Assembly: GCA_910589035.1 (NCBI GenBank)
Contig: CAJUSI010000085.1
Location: 7,957-71,956 of the forward strand
Origin: an uncultured Acetatifactor sp.
GTDB lineage: Bacteria > Bacillota > Clostridia > Lachnospirales > Lachnospiraceae
Reading direction: 5' to 3'
Length of the DNA stretch: 64,000 nucleotides
Each line of letters opens with the position of its first letter. Within the stretch, counting starts at the first letter, position 1. The notes under the pieces are model-generated. The model made no database searches. It was given only the letters and a program-made list of their open reading frames with translations, and was not told where the DNA came from. Position numbers and translations under genes: made by a program. Of the stretch, positions 16,905-25,953 are shown one piece after another.

Positions 16905-18392
16905 CTATCCCTGCAGAAATTCTCTCACCACATCCTTCATCTCCTCCACCCGGCACTGTCTGTCATGGAGTACGGGCGCGGTGCGGATCTCCTCCACGGC
17001 ACCCGGGATCTCCACTCCCGCCAGCGCCGAAAGCTCGTCGATCAGCTCGAAATCTCCCCTGGCGTCTTCTTTTCCGCCGATGGCATTCATAACGCTTCGG
17101 GCAAATTTAAAAGGGCTCGCTGTGGAAGCGATTATGGTCTGCCTCCCGTCGCCGGTCTCCTCTCTGTACTTCCGGTACACCGCGGAGGCCACGGCGGTAT
17201 GCGTGTCGATCACATACCCGCATTCCTCATAAAGCCGCCGGATTTCCGCCGCCGTCTGTGACTCCGTGGCATAATTTCCGTAGAAATCTTCCAGAGAGGC
17301 TCTCATCTCCTCCGTGATCTCGTACTTCCCCTGATTCCCAAGGGCCGCCATCAGCTGCCTGTTCCTGTCCGCATCCTCCCCTCCGATCCGGTAAATCAGG
17401 CGCTCCAGATTACTGGAAATCAGAATATCCATGGACGGCGATGCCGTCAGGACAAATTCCCTGTTCCTGTCATAGGTACCCGTACGGAAGAAATCATAGA
17501 GCACTTTATTCTCATTCGAGGCACAAATCAGCTTTCCGATTGGCAGTCCCATATTCTTCGCATAATAAGCCGCAAGGATATTTCCGAAATTCCCCGTGGG
17601 CACCGCCACATTGACGATTTCTCCCTCGGCAATTCTGCCCTCTCCGAGCAGCCTTGTATATGCATATACATAATAGCAGATCTGAGGCACCAGACGCCCG
17701 ATATTGATGGAGTTGGCCGAAGAAAACTGATATCCCTTTTTCTCCATCTCCTCTGCCAGCTCCCTGTCGGAGAAAAGCTTCTTTACCCCCGTCTGGGCAT
17801 CGTCAAAATTACCGTGAATCCCCACCACCAGGGTATTGCTTCCCTTCTGAGTCACCATCTGCTTTTCCTGAACGGGGCTCACGCCGTTCTTTGGATAAAA
17901 TACAATAATCCGCGTCCCCTCCACGCCGGCAAACCCGGCCAGAGCCGCTTTTCCCGTATCTCCCGAGGTGGCGGTGAGAATCACTATTTCGTTGTCCACG
18001 CCGTTTTTCTTCGCCGAAACCGTCATCAGATGAGGCAGAATGGACAGTGCCATATCCTTGAACGCAATCGTAGGGCCATGGAAAAGCTCCAGGTAATAGG
18101 CGCCTGCTGTCTGGGCCAGCGGAACGATTTCCTCCGTGTCGAATTTCGAATCATATGCCCGCTCTATACAGCTTCTCAGCTCGTCTTCCGTAAAATCGGT
18201 GAGAAAGAGCTTCATTATCTCGTATACCGTCCCCCGGTAGTCCAATTCCGATAATTCCTTCAGGCTCTTATCCAATACCGGAATATGATCCGGCACATAC
18301 AGTCCCCCGTCCTCGGACAGGCCCTTGAGAATCGCCTGGGACGCCTTCACCTTTCTGCCGTTTCCTCTTGTGCTTCCATAGTATACTTCCAT
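16905..18392 (-). CDS. thrC: Threonine synthase
   Basis: 495 residues; PLP enzyme converting O-phosphohomoserine to threonine. The PLP lysine lies in FHGPTIAFKDMAL, the phosphate-binding loop in TATSGDTGKAA, and the N-terminal MEVYYGSTRG-N-G-RKVKASQA is typical of bacterial ThrC. The ATG at 18392 has GAGGGAG upstream. The frame remains open to 18473, but those codons lie in the leader after a good promoter. It is a stand-alone gene; no hom or thrB neighbour is visible. Confidence 0.95.
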   Translation of the reverse strand: MEVYYGSTRGNGRKVKASQAILKGLSEDGGLYVPDHIPVLDKSLKELSELDYRGTVYEIMKLFLTDFTEDELRSCIERAYDSKFDTEEIVPLAQTAGAYYLELFHGPTIAFKDMALSILPHLMTVSAKKNGVDNEIVILTATSGDTGKAALAGFAGVEGTRIIVFYPKNGVSPVQEKQMVTQKGSNTLVVGIHGNFDDAQTGVKKLFSDRELAEEMEKKGYQFSSANSINIGRLVPQICYYVYAYTRLLGEGRIAEGEIVNVAVPTGNFGNILAAYYAKNMGLPIGKLICASNENKVLYDFFRTGTYDRNREFVLTASPSMDILISSNLERLIYRIGGEDADRNRQLMAALGNQGKYEITEEMRASLEDFYGNYATESQTAAEIRRLYEECGYVIDTHTAVASAVYRKYREETGDGRQTIIASTASPFKFARSVMNAIGGKEDARGDFELIDELSALAGVEIPGAVEEIRTAPVLHDRQCRVEEMKDVVREFLQG

Positions 18393-18488
18393 ATAATCTC
18401 CCTCTCGCAGTAAGCTCTCCGGCTTTACTCTTCCGTATGAATTCAGATACAATGGGATATGCTTTATCCGCATTATGAAACCGAAAAA

Positions 18489-18517
18489 AGTATATCACAG
18501 TTTTATGCCGGGTGCAA
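18489..18517 (-). promoter_or_regulatory. thrC promoter
   Basis: Minus strand TTGCAC (18517-18512), 17-bp spacer, TATACT (18494-18489). The 23-bp repeat tract ends two bases upstream of the -35 element. Confidence 0.7.
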
Positions 18518-18518
18518 G

Positions 18519-18587
18519 CCGACTACTTAAAGTATTCGTAACCGATTACTTAAAGTATTCGTTTCCGATTACTTAAAGAATTCGTGC
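18519..18587. repeat. 23-bp tandem repeat, three copies, made from the 3' end of the SleB-like gene
   Basis: Units start at 18519, 18542 and 18565 and differ at a few positions. Each contains ACTTAAAG followed by TATTCGT or AATTCGT. The unit at 18565-18587 contains the last codons and stop of the hydrolase gene (Glu-Phe-Phe-Lys-stop on the minus strand). The other two are duplicated, diverged copies of this gene tail lying in front of the thrC promoter. Confidence 0.9.
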
Positions 18588-19267
18588 CCGCCGTGTTTAA
18601 ACAGATAGGTCAGATGGTTGTCGAACCATTTTACCTTATTGCTGTCCGCATATTTTCTGGCGACAAAGTACAGAGCTCCCTCTGAAATATCTTCTCCCAT
18701 CAGTGCGCGCTCCACAGCGCTGACGGTTCCTTCGCTGATTTTGACCCGGTAAAAGCTTCCGTTTGCCACCGGAGAGAACTGGGAGATTCCCTTTTCCCGC
18801 TGAAAGACTACCTCCGTCACCGTGTCGGGAAAGGCTTCGCTGTTCATCCGGTTCAGCACCACATTGGCCACCAGAAGCTTTCCGTCCTCATCCTCGCTTC
18901 CGGCTTCCGCCTCCACGATCCGCAGCAGGGTCTCCAGATCCTCCTCCGACAGACGGTATACATATTTCATTTCCAGAACGGAATATCCCACGATCCGCTG
19001 TCCGGATACGGCAATATCGACAATTCCCAATCCCTTCTTTCCTTCGTCCTGCTTCCGCCCTGCCTTTCCCGGCACGGCAGTCTCCGCCTCTCCCGTCAGG
19101 GCCGTCTCCATTTCCTCCGCCTTCTCCTCCACCATGTCAAGTTCCAGCCTGATTGTCATAACGGGCCTGGAAATCAGCCTGGCCGCATCCATTCCTTTCA
19201 CGCACAGAGAGCAGGCCATGAACACAGCGCCTGCCAGCACCAATAAACTCACCGCTTTTTTATACAT
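18569..19267 (-). CDS. SleB-type cell wall hydrolase
   Basis: About 232 residues: an N-terminal signal or anchor segment (AVSLLVLAGAVFMACSLCV), a Lys/Glu-rich linker and a C-terminal Hydrolase_2 (SleB/CwlJ) domain (LLRIVEAEAGSEDEDGKLLV, then NVVLNRM, FSPVANGSFYRV, ALYFVARKYADSNKVKWFDN). These enzymes cleave spore cortex or vegetative peptidoglycan. I choose the ATG at 19267 because the hydrophobic segment begins directly after it; the ORF is open to 19447 but those codons overlap the terminator of the upstream GH25 gene. The 3' end has been tandemly duplicated. Confidence 0.85.
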   Translation of the reverse strand: MYKKAVSLLVLAGAVFMACSLCVKGMDAARLISRPVMTIRLELDMVEEKAEEMETALTGEAETAVPGKAGRKQDEGKKGLGIVDIAVSGQRIVGYSVLEMKYVYRLSEEDLETLLRIVEAEAGSEDEDGKLLVANVVLNRMNSEAFPDTVTEVVFQREKGISQFSPVANGSFYRVKISEGTVSAVERALMGEDISEGALYFVARKYADSNKVKWFDNHLTYLFKHGGHEFFK

Positions 19268-19436
19268 ACCTTCAGTCCCTTCCCATCCAGGCTCGGATTT
19301 CAAATGCCTGTCCATATCAATATATGAGACAACATTCGAAAATATGTTACCCATAAAGATCCGAATCCCGGCTTCCGGAACTGCCTCACAAGCCTTCCTG
19401 CATGTCAGCGCGGCCGGTTGACTGGAGGATAGCCGT

Positions 19437-19479
19437 AAAAAAGTCATGTCCTGAACCGTAGTCCGGTCAGGACATGACT
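19437..19479 (-). terminator. Terminator of the GH25 gene
   Basis: Minus strand: a 13-bp perfect stem (AGTCATGTCCTGA with its complement), a 12-base loop and six T, beginning 14 bases after the GH25 stop. Confidence 0.9.
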
Positions 19480-19492
19480 GAAAGGAGAAATT

Positions 19493-20593
19493 CTATTTTT
19501 CCGCATAATTGATAAAACTGATATTCATATCCACGTAACCTGTAATTCCGTCCACCGCTCCCTCGAAACTATACTGCCACATGGCAAATTTATAGGGATA
19601 ATCCGGAATGTCCGCCGCCTGGGAGAGCCACACATCATAGGCGGTAAGCTTTGACATATCTATCTCCTTGATCAGCCACTCCTTGTTGCCGTAGATCATG
19701 GTCTTATAGCCCGCCTCGGCGATTCTGTCCAGGAAGGCCTTGGTGATTGCCGTCTTCTCTGCTCTGGTCAGGGAATCCGTTCTGGCCGTGTCATTCTCGA
19801 TCTTCTCCATATCGAAGGCCACCGGATAGGTGAGCTGGTACTCTCCCAGATTCTCTATCACCAGATCGGCCTCCTCCACCGCCTCATCCGTGGTAACCGC
19901 CTGGGAAAAGAAGTACACTCCCACATCCAGTCCCGCCTCAGTGGCCCGCTGCAGATTATCGCTGAAGCTGTCATCCAGATTCAGCTGTCCCGTGCCATAA
20001 CCCCTGCTCCCCACGCGCAGCATGACAAAATCAATCCCGGCCCTCTTCACCCTTCCGAAATCCACATAGTCCTGAAGCTTGGAAATATCCACTCCCACAA
20101 AGGATGTCTGCTTTCCGTTCTCGTAATACTTCATCAGATCGGACTGGCACACAAGCTTTGTAAAATCATATTCATGCTTGGGCAGATAGGGACTGATCAG
20201 CACCCACTCCTCCTCGCCGTTGGCATACTTTATCAGGGTATGCTTCCCGTCCGTTGAAGGGTCGTTCTCCACCGTGGCCTCCGGCTCCTCCGTGGGCTCG
20301 GGTTCCTCCGTGGATTCAGGATACATCTCCCAGAAATCAAAATCATCCGGATGGGCGGAGCCCGCACTGCTAATGATCTCTTCCGTATCCGGATATTGTG
20401 AACCCGATGAGGTAATGTCTTCGGTACTTCCGGGCTGCGTCTGCTCCTGTCCGGTCTGATTATTTCGGCCGGATTTATTAAACAGCAGCACCAGAACCAG
20501 AATCAGGGCCACAAAAAAGGTCACCGCCAAAATAGCCATTACCACTGTGGGCGTCAGATTGGAATGATCGTCAAAATCCTCCGGCATTTTCAT
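19493..20593 (-). CDS. Membrane-anchored GH25 lysozyme-like protein
   Basis: 366 residues: a short cytoplasmic tail, a TM segment at about 16-38, a Thr/Glu/Pro-rich spacer with Pro-Thr-Glu repeats (about 65-115), then a GH25 beta-alpha barrel. The signature acids appear in SFVGVDISKLQDYVDF, DVGVYFFSQAV and YPVAFDMEKIE. GH25 enzymes hydrolyse the beta-1,4 bond between MurNAc and GlcNAc. The ATG at 20593 follows GGAGGAAAGG. It lies 108 bases after rnfB on the same strand and could be read from the Rnf operon; it ends in a strong terminator. Confidence 0.9.
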   Translation of the reverse strand: MKMPEDFDDHSNLTPTVVMAILAVTFFVALILVLVLLFNKSGRNNQTGQEQTQPGSTEDITSSGSQYPDTEEIISSAGSAHPDDFDFWEMYPESTEEPEPTEEPEATVENDPSTDGKHTLIKYANGEEEWVLISPYLPKHEYDFTKLVCQSDLMKYYENGKQTSFVGVDISKLQDYVDFGRVKRAGIDFVMLRVGSRGYGTGQLNLDDSFSDNLQRATEAGLDVGVYFFSQAVTTDEAVEEADLVIENLGEYQLTYPVAFDMEKIENDTARTDSLTRAEKTAITKAFLDRIAEAGYKTMIYGNKEWLIKEIDMSKLTAYDVWLSQAADIPDYPYKFAMWQYSFEGAVDGITGYVDMNISFINYAEK

Positions 20594-20701
20594 TGCCCTT
20601 TCCTCCTCGTATCATATTTACAGCCGGCAGGCTTTCCGCCGCTTCCGGCAGACCCGGGCGGTCACATCCGATTCCGGCAGACCGCCGCAGATTGCATCGT
20701 T

Positions 20702-21499
20702 TCAGACAGCATCGATGCATTTCCTGGGACATTTATCCCTGCATGCGCCGCAGCCCGTACATTTCTCCTGATCGATGACCGCATGAAAGTCCTTCACGGT
20801 CACTGCCTGGCTGGGGCAATTCTTTACACACAGGCCGCATCCGATGCATCCTGCCTGGCAGGCCTTCATGGTGACCGGCCCCTTATCTGCGGAGCTGCAT
20901 GCCACCGCGTATTTCGCCCTATATGGAATCAGCGAAATCAGATGCTTGGGACAGGCCTCCACGCACTTTCCGCAGGCCTTGCAGGCCTCTTTATCCACAA
21001 CCGCAACGCCGTTCACCACATGAATGGCGTCAAACGGGCAGGCCTTCACACAGCTGCCGAACCCCAGACAGCCTGCGCTGCAGGTCTTCGGTCCCCCGCC
21101 CGGCACAAAGGACATGATGCGGCAATCCTCCTGTCCGCAATAATCATAATCCTGTTTTGCCTTCCTGCAGTCTCCCGTACAGGCCACATAAGCGACCATT
21201 TTCTCGGCAGAGCCTGCCTCCACTCCCATGATAGCGGCAATTTTCGCGCCTGCGGCAGCTCCTCCTACGGGGCAGGCGTTTACAGGTGCCTCCCCCTTTG
21301 CGATGGCCGCCGCCAGACCGGAACAGCCCGCATAGCCGCAGCCTCCGCAGTTATTGCCCGGCAGCGCCGCCAGCACGGCTTCCTCTTTTTTATTCGTCTT
21401 CACCTGAAACAGAATCCCGGCAGCGCCCAGGAAAAGCCCTACAAAGACGCCCACCGCACCCACTACCGCGGTGGCGGCAAGAATGTTCATCATATTCAT
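20702..21499 (-). CDS. rnfB: Rnf complex subunit B, iron-sulfur protein
   Basis: About 265 residues: an N-terminal membrane helix, the Fe-S domain CGGCGYAGCSGLA, then several ferredoxin-type clusters (KACGKCVEACP, IGCGLCVKNCP, TGCGACRDKCP and an upstream FGSCVKACP). RnfB receives electrons from ferredoxin in the membrane ferredoxin:NAD oxidoreductase. I prefer the ATG at 21499, with AAAGG about eight bases upstream, over the GTG at 21508. It is the last gene of the rnfCDGEAB operon. Confidence 0.96.
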   Translation of the reverse strand: MNMMNILAATAVVGAVGVFVGLFLGAAGILFQVKTNKKEEAVLAALPGNNCGGCGYAGCSGLAAAIAKGEAPVNACPVGGAAAGAKIAAIMGVEAGSAEKMVAYVACTGDCRKAKQDYDYCGQEDCRIMSFVPGGGPKTCSAGCLGFGSCVKACPFDAIHVVNGVAVVDKEACKACGKCVEACPKHLISLIPYRAKYAVACSSADKGPVTMKACQAGCIGCGLCVKNCPSQAVTVKDFHAVIDQEKCTGCGACRDKCPRKCIDAV

Positions 21500-21514
21500 C
21501 CATACCACCCCTTT

Positions 21515-22105
21515 CTACAGCAAACCCGAAAATCCGCAGAAGGCAATGGCCATCAGCCCCGCCGTCAGCAGCACTGTGGGCATTCCCTTAAACGCCCCAG
21601 GTATATCATTATATTCCAGCTTCTCGCGGATTCCCGCCAGAATGACTATGGCGACGGTAAAGCCCACCGCCGTTGCAAAACCGTTCACAATGCCCGTCAG
21701 TATCCCATACTCCTTCTGCACGTTGGTAATTGCTACTCCCAGCACCGCACAGTTGGTGGTAATCAGGGGCAGATAAATTCCCAGCGCCTCATACAGGGAG
21801 GGCATGGATTTTCGGAGAAACATCTCCACAAACTGCACCAGCGCCGCGATCACCAGTATGAATACAATGGTCTTCAGATACTCCACATGGAATCTGACCA
21901 GTATATATTTGTAGATGACTCCCGACACCGCACTGGCAAGCGTGATGACAAAAATCACCGCAGCCCCCATTCCGGCGGCAGTGTTCGTCTTTCTGGAAAC
22001 CCCCAGGAAAGGGCACAGGCCCAGGAACTGGCTGAGCACCACATTGCTCACCAGGGAGGAGCCGATCAAAATCACAAGCAATTCCTTTATATTATCCATT
22101 ACCAT
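21515..22105 (-). CDS. rnfA: Rnf complex subunit A, membrane protein
   Basis: 196 residues, six transmembrane helices, with the family's SSLVSNVVLSQFLGLCPFLG near the N-terminus and ITNCAVLG-like TTNCAVLGVAI in the middle. RnfA pairs with RnfE in an inverted arrangement that holds a membrane 2Fe-2S centre. The start follows GGAGGAGG and immediately abuts the rnfE stop. Confidence 0.97.
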   Translation of the reverse strand: MVMDNIKELLVILIGSSLVSNVVLSQFLGLCPFLGVSRKTNTAAGMGAAVIFVITLASAVSGVIYKYILVRFHVEYLKTIVFILVIAALVQFVEMFLRKSMPSLYEALGIYLPLITTNCAVLGVAITNVQKEYGILTGIVNGFATAVGFTVAIVILAGIREKLEYNDIPGAFKGMPTVLLTAGLMAIAFCGFSGLL

Positions 22106-22906
22106 TTATTTGTCCTCCTCCAGATACACCGGCTTAGTCAACGCCACTTTTCCTTTGGAAGCAGGCTCTGTCCCTGCTTTCGCGCTCCTTCCGTCATCCC
22201 CATGCGCTTCTTCCGCCTTATAAAAGCTCTTCGTGCAGCCCTTCCGGTCCTTGCAGTTCATACAATCCTCGCTGCAGCCCGAGCCGATTTTCTCATAGCT
22301 CCTGCCCGCCTTCTTCCGCACATTCCGGATATGGTTCTGCAGGGCCGTCAGTACGGCAAGGACAAAGAACGCACCGGGGGCCTGGCCGAAAATGCGTATG
22401 GGCACAAAGGATTCCGGCATAAGGGCAAGTCCGAACAGCTCACCCGCTCCCAGGATCTCCCGTACCGCACCGATGCAGGTTAAGGCAAAGGAGAAGCCAA
22501 GACCCATGCCGATTCCGTCGAACAGGGAGGCAATGGCCGTGTTGGAGTAGGCATAGCTCTCCGCACGTCCCAGAATAATACAGTTCACCACAATCAGCGG
22601 AATATAAACGCCCAGGGACTTGTTCAGGGAAGGTATATATGCCTCAAGCAGAAGCTCCACCGCCGTCACAAAGGAGGCGATGATCACAATAAATGCCGGA
22701 ATCCGCACCCGGTTGGGAATCACCTTCCTGAGCAGGGAGATAATCAGATTGCTGAGCGCCAGGACAGCCATGGTAGTCAGCCCCATCCCCAGTCCGTTCA
22801 TGGCCGAGGTAGTGACGGCCAGCGTGGGGCACATTCCCAGCATCAGCACAAAAGTTGGATTCTCTTTTAATATTCCGTTGTAAAGCCGCTCTCCTGCCTT
22901 ATTCAT
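22106..22906 (-). CDS. rnfE: Rnf complex subunit E with Cys-bearing C-terminal tail
   Basis: About 266 residues. The first 200 match RnfE (RsxE): NPTFVLMLGMCPTLAVTTSA, VNCIILGRAESYAY and GMGLGFSFALTCIGAVREIL. The C-terminus extends some 55 residues past the usual end, with a Cys-rich knot (GSGCSEDCMNC then KDRKGC) and a charged tail. I use the ATG at 22906 (GGAGGGAGG upstream), which overlaps rnfG by eight bases; a GTG at 22915 is possible. Confidence 0.95.
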   Translation of the reverse strand: MNKAGERLYNGILKENPTFVLMLGMCPTLAVTTSAMNGLGMGLTTMAVLALSNLIISLLRKVIPNRVRIPAFIVIIASFVTAVELLLEAYIPSLNKSLGVYIPLIVVNCIILGRAESYAYSNTAIASLFDGIGMGLGFSFALTCIGAVREILGAGELFGLALMPESFVPIRIFGQAPGAFFVLAVLTALQNHIRNVRKKAGRSYEKIGSGCSEDCMNCKDRKGCTKSFYKAEEAHGDDGRSAKAGTEPASKGKVALTKPVYLEEDK

Positions 22907-23522
22907 TGCCGTCACCTCCCTCCGTCAAAGCCTGCGCCGCCTTAAGTCCCCCGTTTACCGCATTGGTAACCGCACTTGTGGTAATGGTGGCACCGGCAAT
23001 GGCATCGATTTCATTTTCTGCAGACGCTCCCGATTTCGTATAGACAAAGCCTTCCGCCTTCTTCTGATGGAACTGGGGAACCAGCACGTCTTCTGCAAGC
23101 ATTCCCAGTCCCGGTGTCTCCGATATCTCCAGTATGGAGATATCGTTGAGGCTTCCGTCCAGCGTAACTCCCAGGTACAGCACAATATTTCCCCCGTACC
23201 CCTGTGTGGAAACGGATTCCACCACATATCCCAGCAGGCCGCCGTTCCCGTCCAGTGCCCGGTAAACATCTCCCAGCTTTACGCCCATGCCGGAAAGCTC
23301 CAGCGCCAGCTCTTCATCCGGGGTGTACTCCAGCTTCTCAAAATCAGAGGCGGTCTCAAACACCGCTCCGCATGCCTCCTGCACGGCCTTTTCCTCCTGA
23401 AGGCGGATGGGCTCCCTGGTCAGTTCGTTGACCACGCCCAGAAGCAGTCCGGCAATCAATGTAATGGCAAAGAGAATTCCCGCTTCCCTCAGCATCGTTC
23501 CCATATCACTCTTATTTCTCAC
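22899..23522 (-). CDS. rnfG: Rnf complex subunit G, covalent flavoprotein
   Basis: About 207 residues with one N-terminal transmembrane helix (ILFAITLIAGLLLGVVNEL) and an FMN-binding domain. The flavinylation site is the Thr in DAIAGATITTSAV. RnfG carries covalently bound FMN on the outer face and relays electrons within the complex. I place the start at the GTG 23522, which has GGGAGGG upstream and overlaps the end of rnfD by 11 bases. Confidence 0.95.
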   Translation of the reverse strand: MRNKSDMGTMLREAGILFAITLIAGLLLGVVNELTREPIRLQEEKAVQEACGAVFETASDFEKLEYTPDEELALELSGMGVKLGDVYRALDGNGGLLGYVVESVSTQGYGGNIVLYLGVTLDGSLNDISILEISETPGLGMLAEDVLVPQFHQKKAEGFVYTKSGASAENEIDAIAGATITTSAVTNAVNGGLKAAQALTEGGDGNE

Positions 23523-24471
23523 GGCGCTTCCCTCCCTTCCGGTAACCGAAGGCAACAGGCCTGGTATATTTCTCAATCAGAGGCGTCAGAAGATTCCCCA
23601 GAATAATCGCATAGGATACCCCCTCCGCCCCGGGACCGAATATACGGAAAATTCCTGTCATCAATCCCAGGAAAATCCCGAACACATACTGTCCCTTTGC
23701 CGTAATGGGCCTGGTCACATAGTCTGTCGCCATGAAAAAGGCTCCCAGCATCAGGCCGCCTCCGGAAAGCTGGGCACACAGATAGGCGGGATTCATACCG
23801 TGTCCTCCAAAAACAATGACAAAAAGAAGGAAGGTTATTATGTAGCTGCCCGGAATCCGAAGGTCTATCACCCCAAACAATAGCAGCAGGCAGGCTCCGA
23901 TCAGGATGGCAATCATGGAGGTCTCGCCTATGGTTCCGCCTGTGCGGCCCACCACCATATCAAACAGATCGACCTGCTCCCCCGCCTTCAGCGCCGCCAG
24001 CGGCGTTGCCCCTGTATAAGCGTCGCATTCAAAGGCCGTCATGGCTGTCGGAAAGGAAATCAGCAGAAAGCATCTTGCCGCAAGGGCGGGATTCATAAAA
24101 TTCTGTCCCAGCCCCCCAAACAGCATCTTCACTGCCAGAATGGCAAATACACCGCCCAGCGCAGCCATCCACAGCGGAATGCCCACCGGCAGATTCAGCG
24201 CCAGCAGAAGGCCCGTGACCACTGCGGAAAGATCAGTAACCGTCAGCCTCCCCAGAGCTTCCCTCTTCCACCTGAGGAGCCCGAATAAAAATTCCGTTAA
24301 AACCGTACTCCCAATCGTCGTCAGAATCACCAGAAATGCCCGGAATCCGAAATTGTAAACTCCGAAACCGGCGGCCGGCATCAGAGCCACAATCACCGCC
24401 AGCATCAGCCCGTTGGTGGTCACTTTGGAACGAATGTGAGGATTGGATGATACTTTATACAATTCGCTCAT
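23512..24471 (-). CDS. rnfD: Rnf complex subunit D, membrane flavoprotein
   Basis: 319 residues with about nine hydrophobic segments. The FMN-linkage motif is seen in CDAYTGATPLAAL, and the ion-channel-type segments NFMNPALAARCFLLISFP and FMATDYVTRPITAKGQ are typical. The ATG has AGGAG upstream and follows rnfC by 15 bases. Confidence 0.96.
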   Translation of the reverse strand: MSELYKVSSNPHIRSKVTTNGLMLAVIVALMPAAGFGVYNFGFRAFLVILTTIGSTVLTEFLFGLLRWKREALGRLTVTDLSAVVTGLLLALNLPVGIPLWMAALGGVFAILAVKMLFGGLGQNFMNPALAARCFLLISFPTAMTAFECDAYTGATPLAALKAGEQVDLFDMVVGRTGGTIGETSMIAILIGACLLLLFGVIDLRIPGSYIITFLLFVIVFGGHGMNPAYLCAQLSGGGLMLGAFFMATDYVTRPITAKGQYVFGIFLGLMTGIFRIFGPGAEGVSYAIILGNLLTPLIEKYTRPVAFGYRKGGKRREK

Positions 24472-24486
24472 GGTTTCTCTCCTACC

Positions 24487-25803
24487 TTATTTTTTTCTTT
24501 TGGCCAGCAGAATTTTACGCATGGATTTGATCTGCTGTGTCAGATGTCTCTTCGCCGGACAGATAAAGCTGCAGCAGCCGCATTCGCAGCACTCCATGCC
24601 GTAATTTTCCAGAAATGCCTTCTCGTCATTATGCTCCGCATAGTCCGCCAGCCTGCTGGGAATGACCCTTCCGGGACATACCTCCACACAGCGCCCGCAG
24701 TTGATGCAGGGTCCCGGCTCCATGGCGGACACCTCATCCCTGGACAGCGCCAGCAGAGCCGTTGAATTCTTGGTAGTCGGCACATTCAGGTCAAACATGG
24801 CAAAGCCCATCATGGGGCCTCCGCATATGATCTTCTCCGGTTTCCCCATAAGCCCTCCTGCTGCTTCCAGCAGCTCCTGATAGCTCGTTCCGATCCGCAC
24901 CCGGAAGTTTGCGGGATTTCTGACGCCATCCCCCGTAACGGTAACGATGCGCTCCGTCAGAGGCCTGCCCTCCGTCACTGCCCTGTATACGGCCACAATG
25001 GTATCCACATTGTTTACCACGCATCCCGCATCCGCCGGCAGCATGGCGGAATTAATCCTCCTGCCGGTGACGGCGTAGATCAGCTGGCGCTCCCCGCCCT
25101 GGGGATACTTCGTCTTCAGTGCCTTCACGCTGATACCTGGTTCGTCCCGGACAAGATTCCTCAGGAGGGAAATGCAGTCCGGTTTATTGTCCTCCACCGC
25201 AAGGATGCCATGGGCATTGGGAAAAAGCCTCAGCATGATCTTCAGACCGCCCACCAGCTTCTCCGGTTCCTCCAGCATCCGACGGTAATCCGAGGTCAAA
25301 TAGGGTTCGCATTCCGCGCAGTTGGCAATCATATATTCGATCTTTTCCGGCTCCTTTGGTGAAGCCTTCACATGCGTGGGAAATCCCGCGCCCCCCATGC
25401 CCACAATTCCGGCATCCCGGATCATGGAGACAATCTCCTCACACCCCAGCTTCTCCGGATCCCTTCTGGGCTGCACTTCCGCTTCCTCATACAGACCGTC
25501 ATTCTCCACCACAATACTCATCACCATGTCCCCGGCAGCCACCCGTCTGGGCTCTATGGTTTTGACCGTGCCTGACACGGACGCATGAACGGGAGCGGAT
25601 ACAAATCCGCCGCTCTCGGCAATCATCTGCCCTGCCAGCACCCGATCCCCTCTGGCCACTATGGGCTTCGCAGGCGCGCCGATATGCTGCGACAGGGGAT
25701 ATACCAGCTCCCCGCCCGGCAGAATATCGCGAATCGCTCTGCTCGCGGACATTTCCTTCCCTTCGTAAGGATGTATACCGCCCTTAAAAGTCAACTTCGC
25801 CAT
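24487..25803 (-). CDS. rnfC: Rnf complex subunit C, NADH-side iron-sulfur flavoprotein
   Basis: 438 residues: N-terminal GGIHPYEGKE, the FMN/NADH-binding GMGGAGFPTHVK, a SLBB-like middle and two 4Fe-4S clusters at the C-terminus (CINCGRCVEVCP and CCECGCCSFICP). RnfC is the NAD-reducing subunit. As first gene of rnfCDGEAB it defines the operon start. A diverging gene lies 150 bases upstream; that AT-rich gap must hold promoters for both, but I could not identify a convincing pair. Confidence 0.96.
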   Translation of the reverse strand: MAKLTFKGGIHPYEGKEMSASRAIRDILPGGELVYPLSQHIGAPAKPIVARGDRVLAGQMIAESGGFVSAPVHASVSGTVKTIEPRRVAAGDMVMSIVVENDGLYEEAEVQPRRDPEKLGCEEIVSMIRDAGIVGMGGAGFPTHVKASPKEPEKIEYMIANCAECEPYLTSDYRRMLEEPEKLVGGLKIMLRLFPNAHGILAVEDNKPDCISLLRNLVRDEPGISVKALKTKYPQGGERQLIYAVTGRRINSAMLPADAGCVVNNVDTIVAVYRAVTEGRPLTERIVTVTGDGVRNPANFRVRIGTSYQELLEAAGGLMGKPEKIICGGPMMGFAMFDLNVPTTKNSTALLALSRDEVSAMEPGPCINCGRCVEVCPGRVIPSRLADYAEHNDEKAFLENYGMECCECGCCSFICPAKRHLTQQIKSMRKILLAKRKK

Positions 25804-25953
25804 ATTTTCTTAAGTCCTTTCTCCAAGATTCACTTCTGTCTTTATCCGTAAGATAAATATACTATTTTTTTTCACAAAATACTACTGTAAATTTTATTTT
25901 TATGGTATTATATGAAAAGAAAAGTAGTGTAAAATTTGGAAACGGAGACTGGT

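Noticed and set aside
20564..22483. 639-codon open frame on the plus strand
   Set aside because: Antisense shadow of rnfB, rnfA and rnfE; no family motifs, while the minus strand has overlapping, motif-rich genes.
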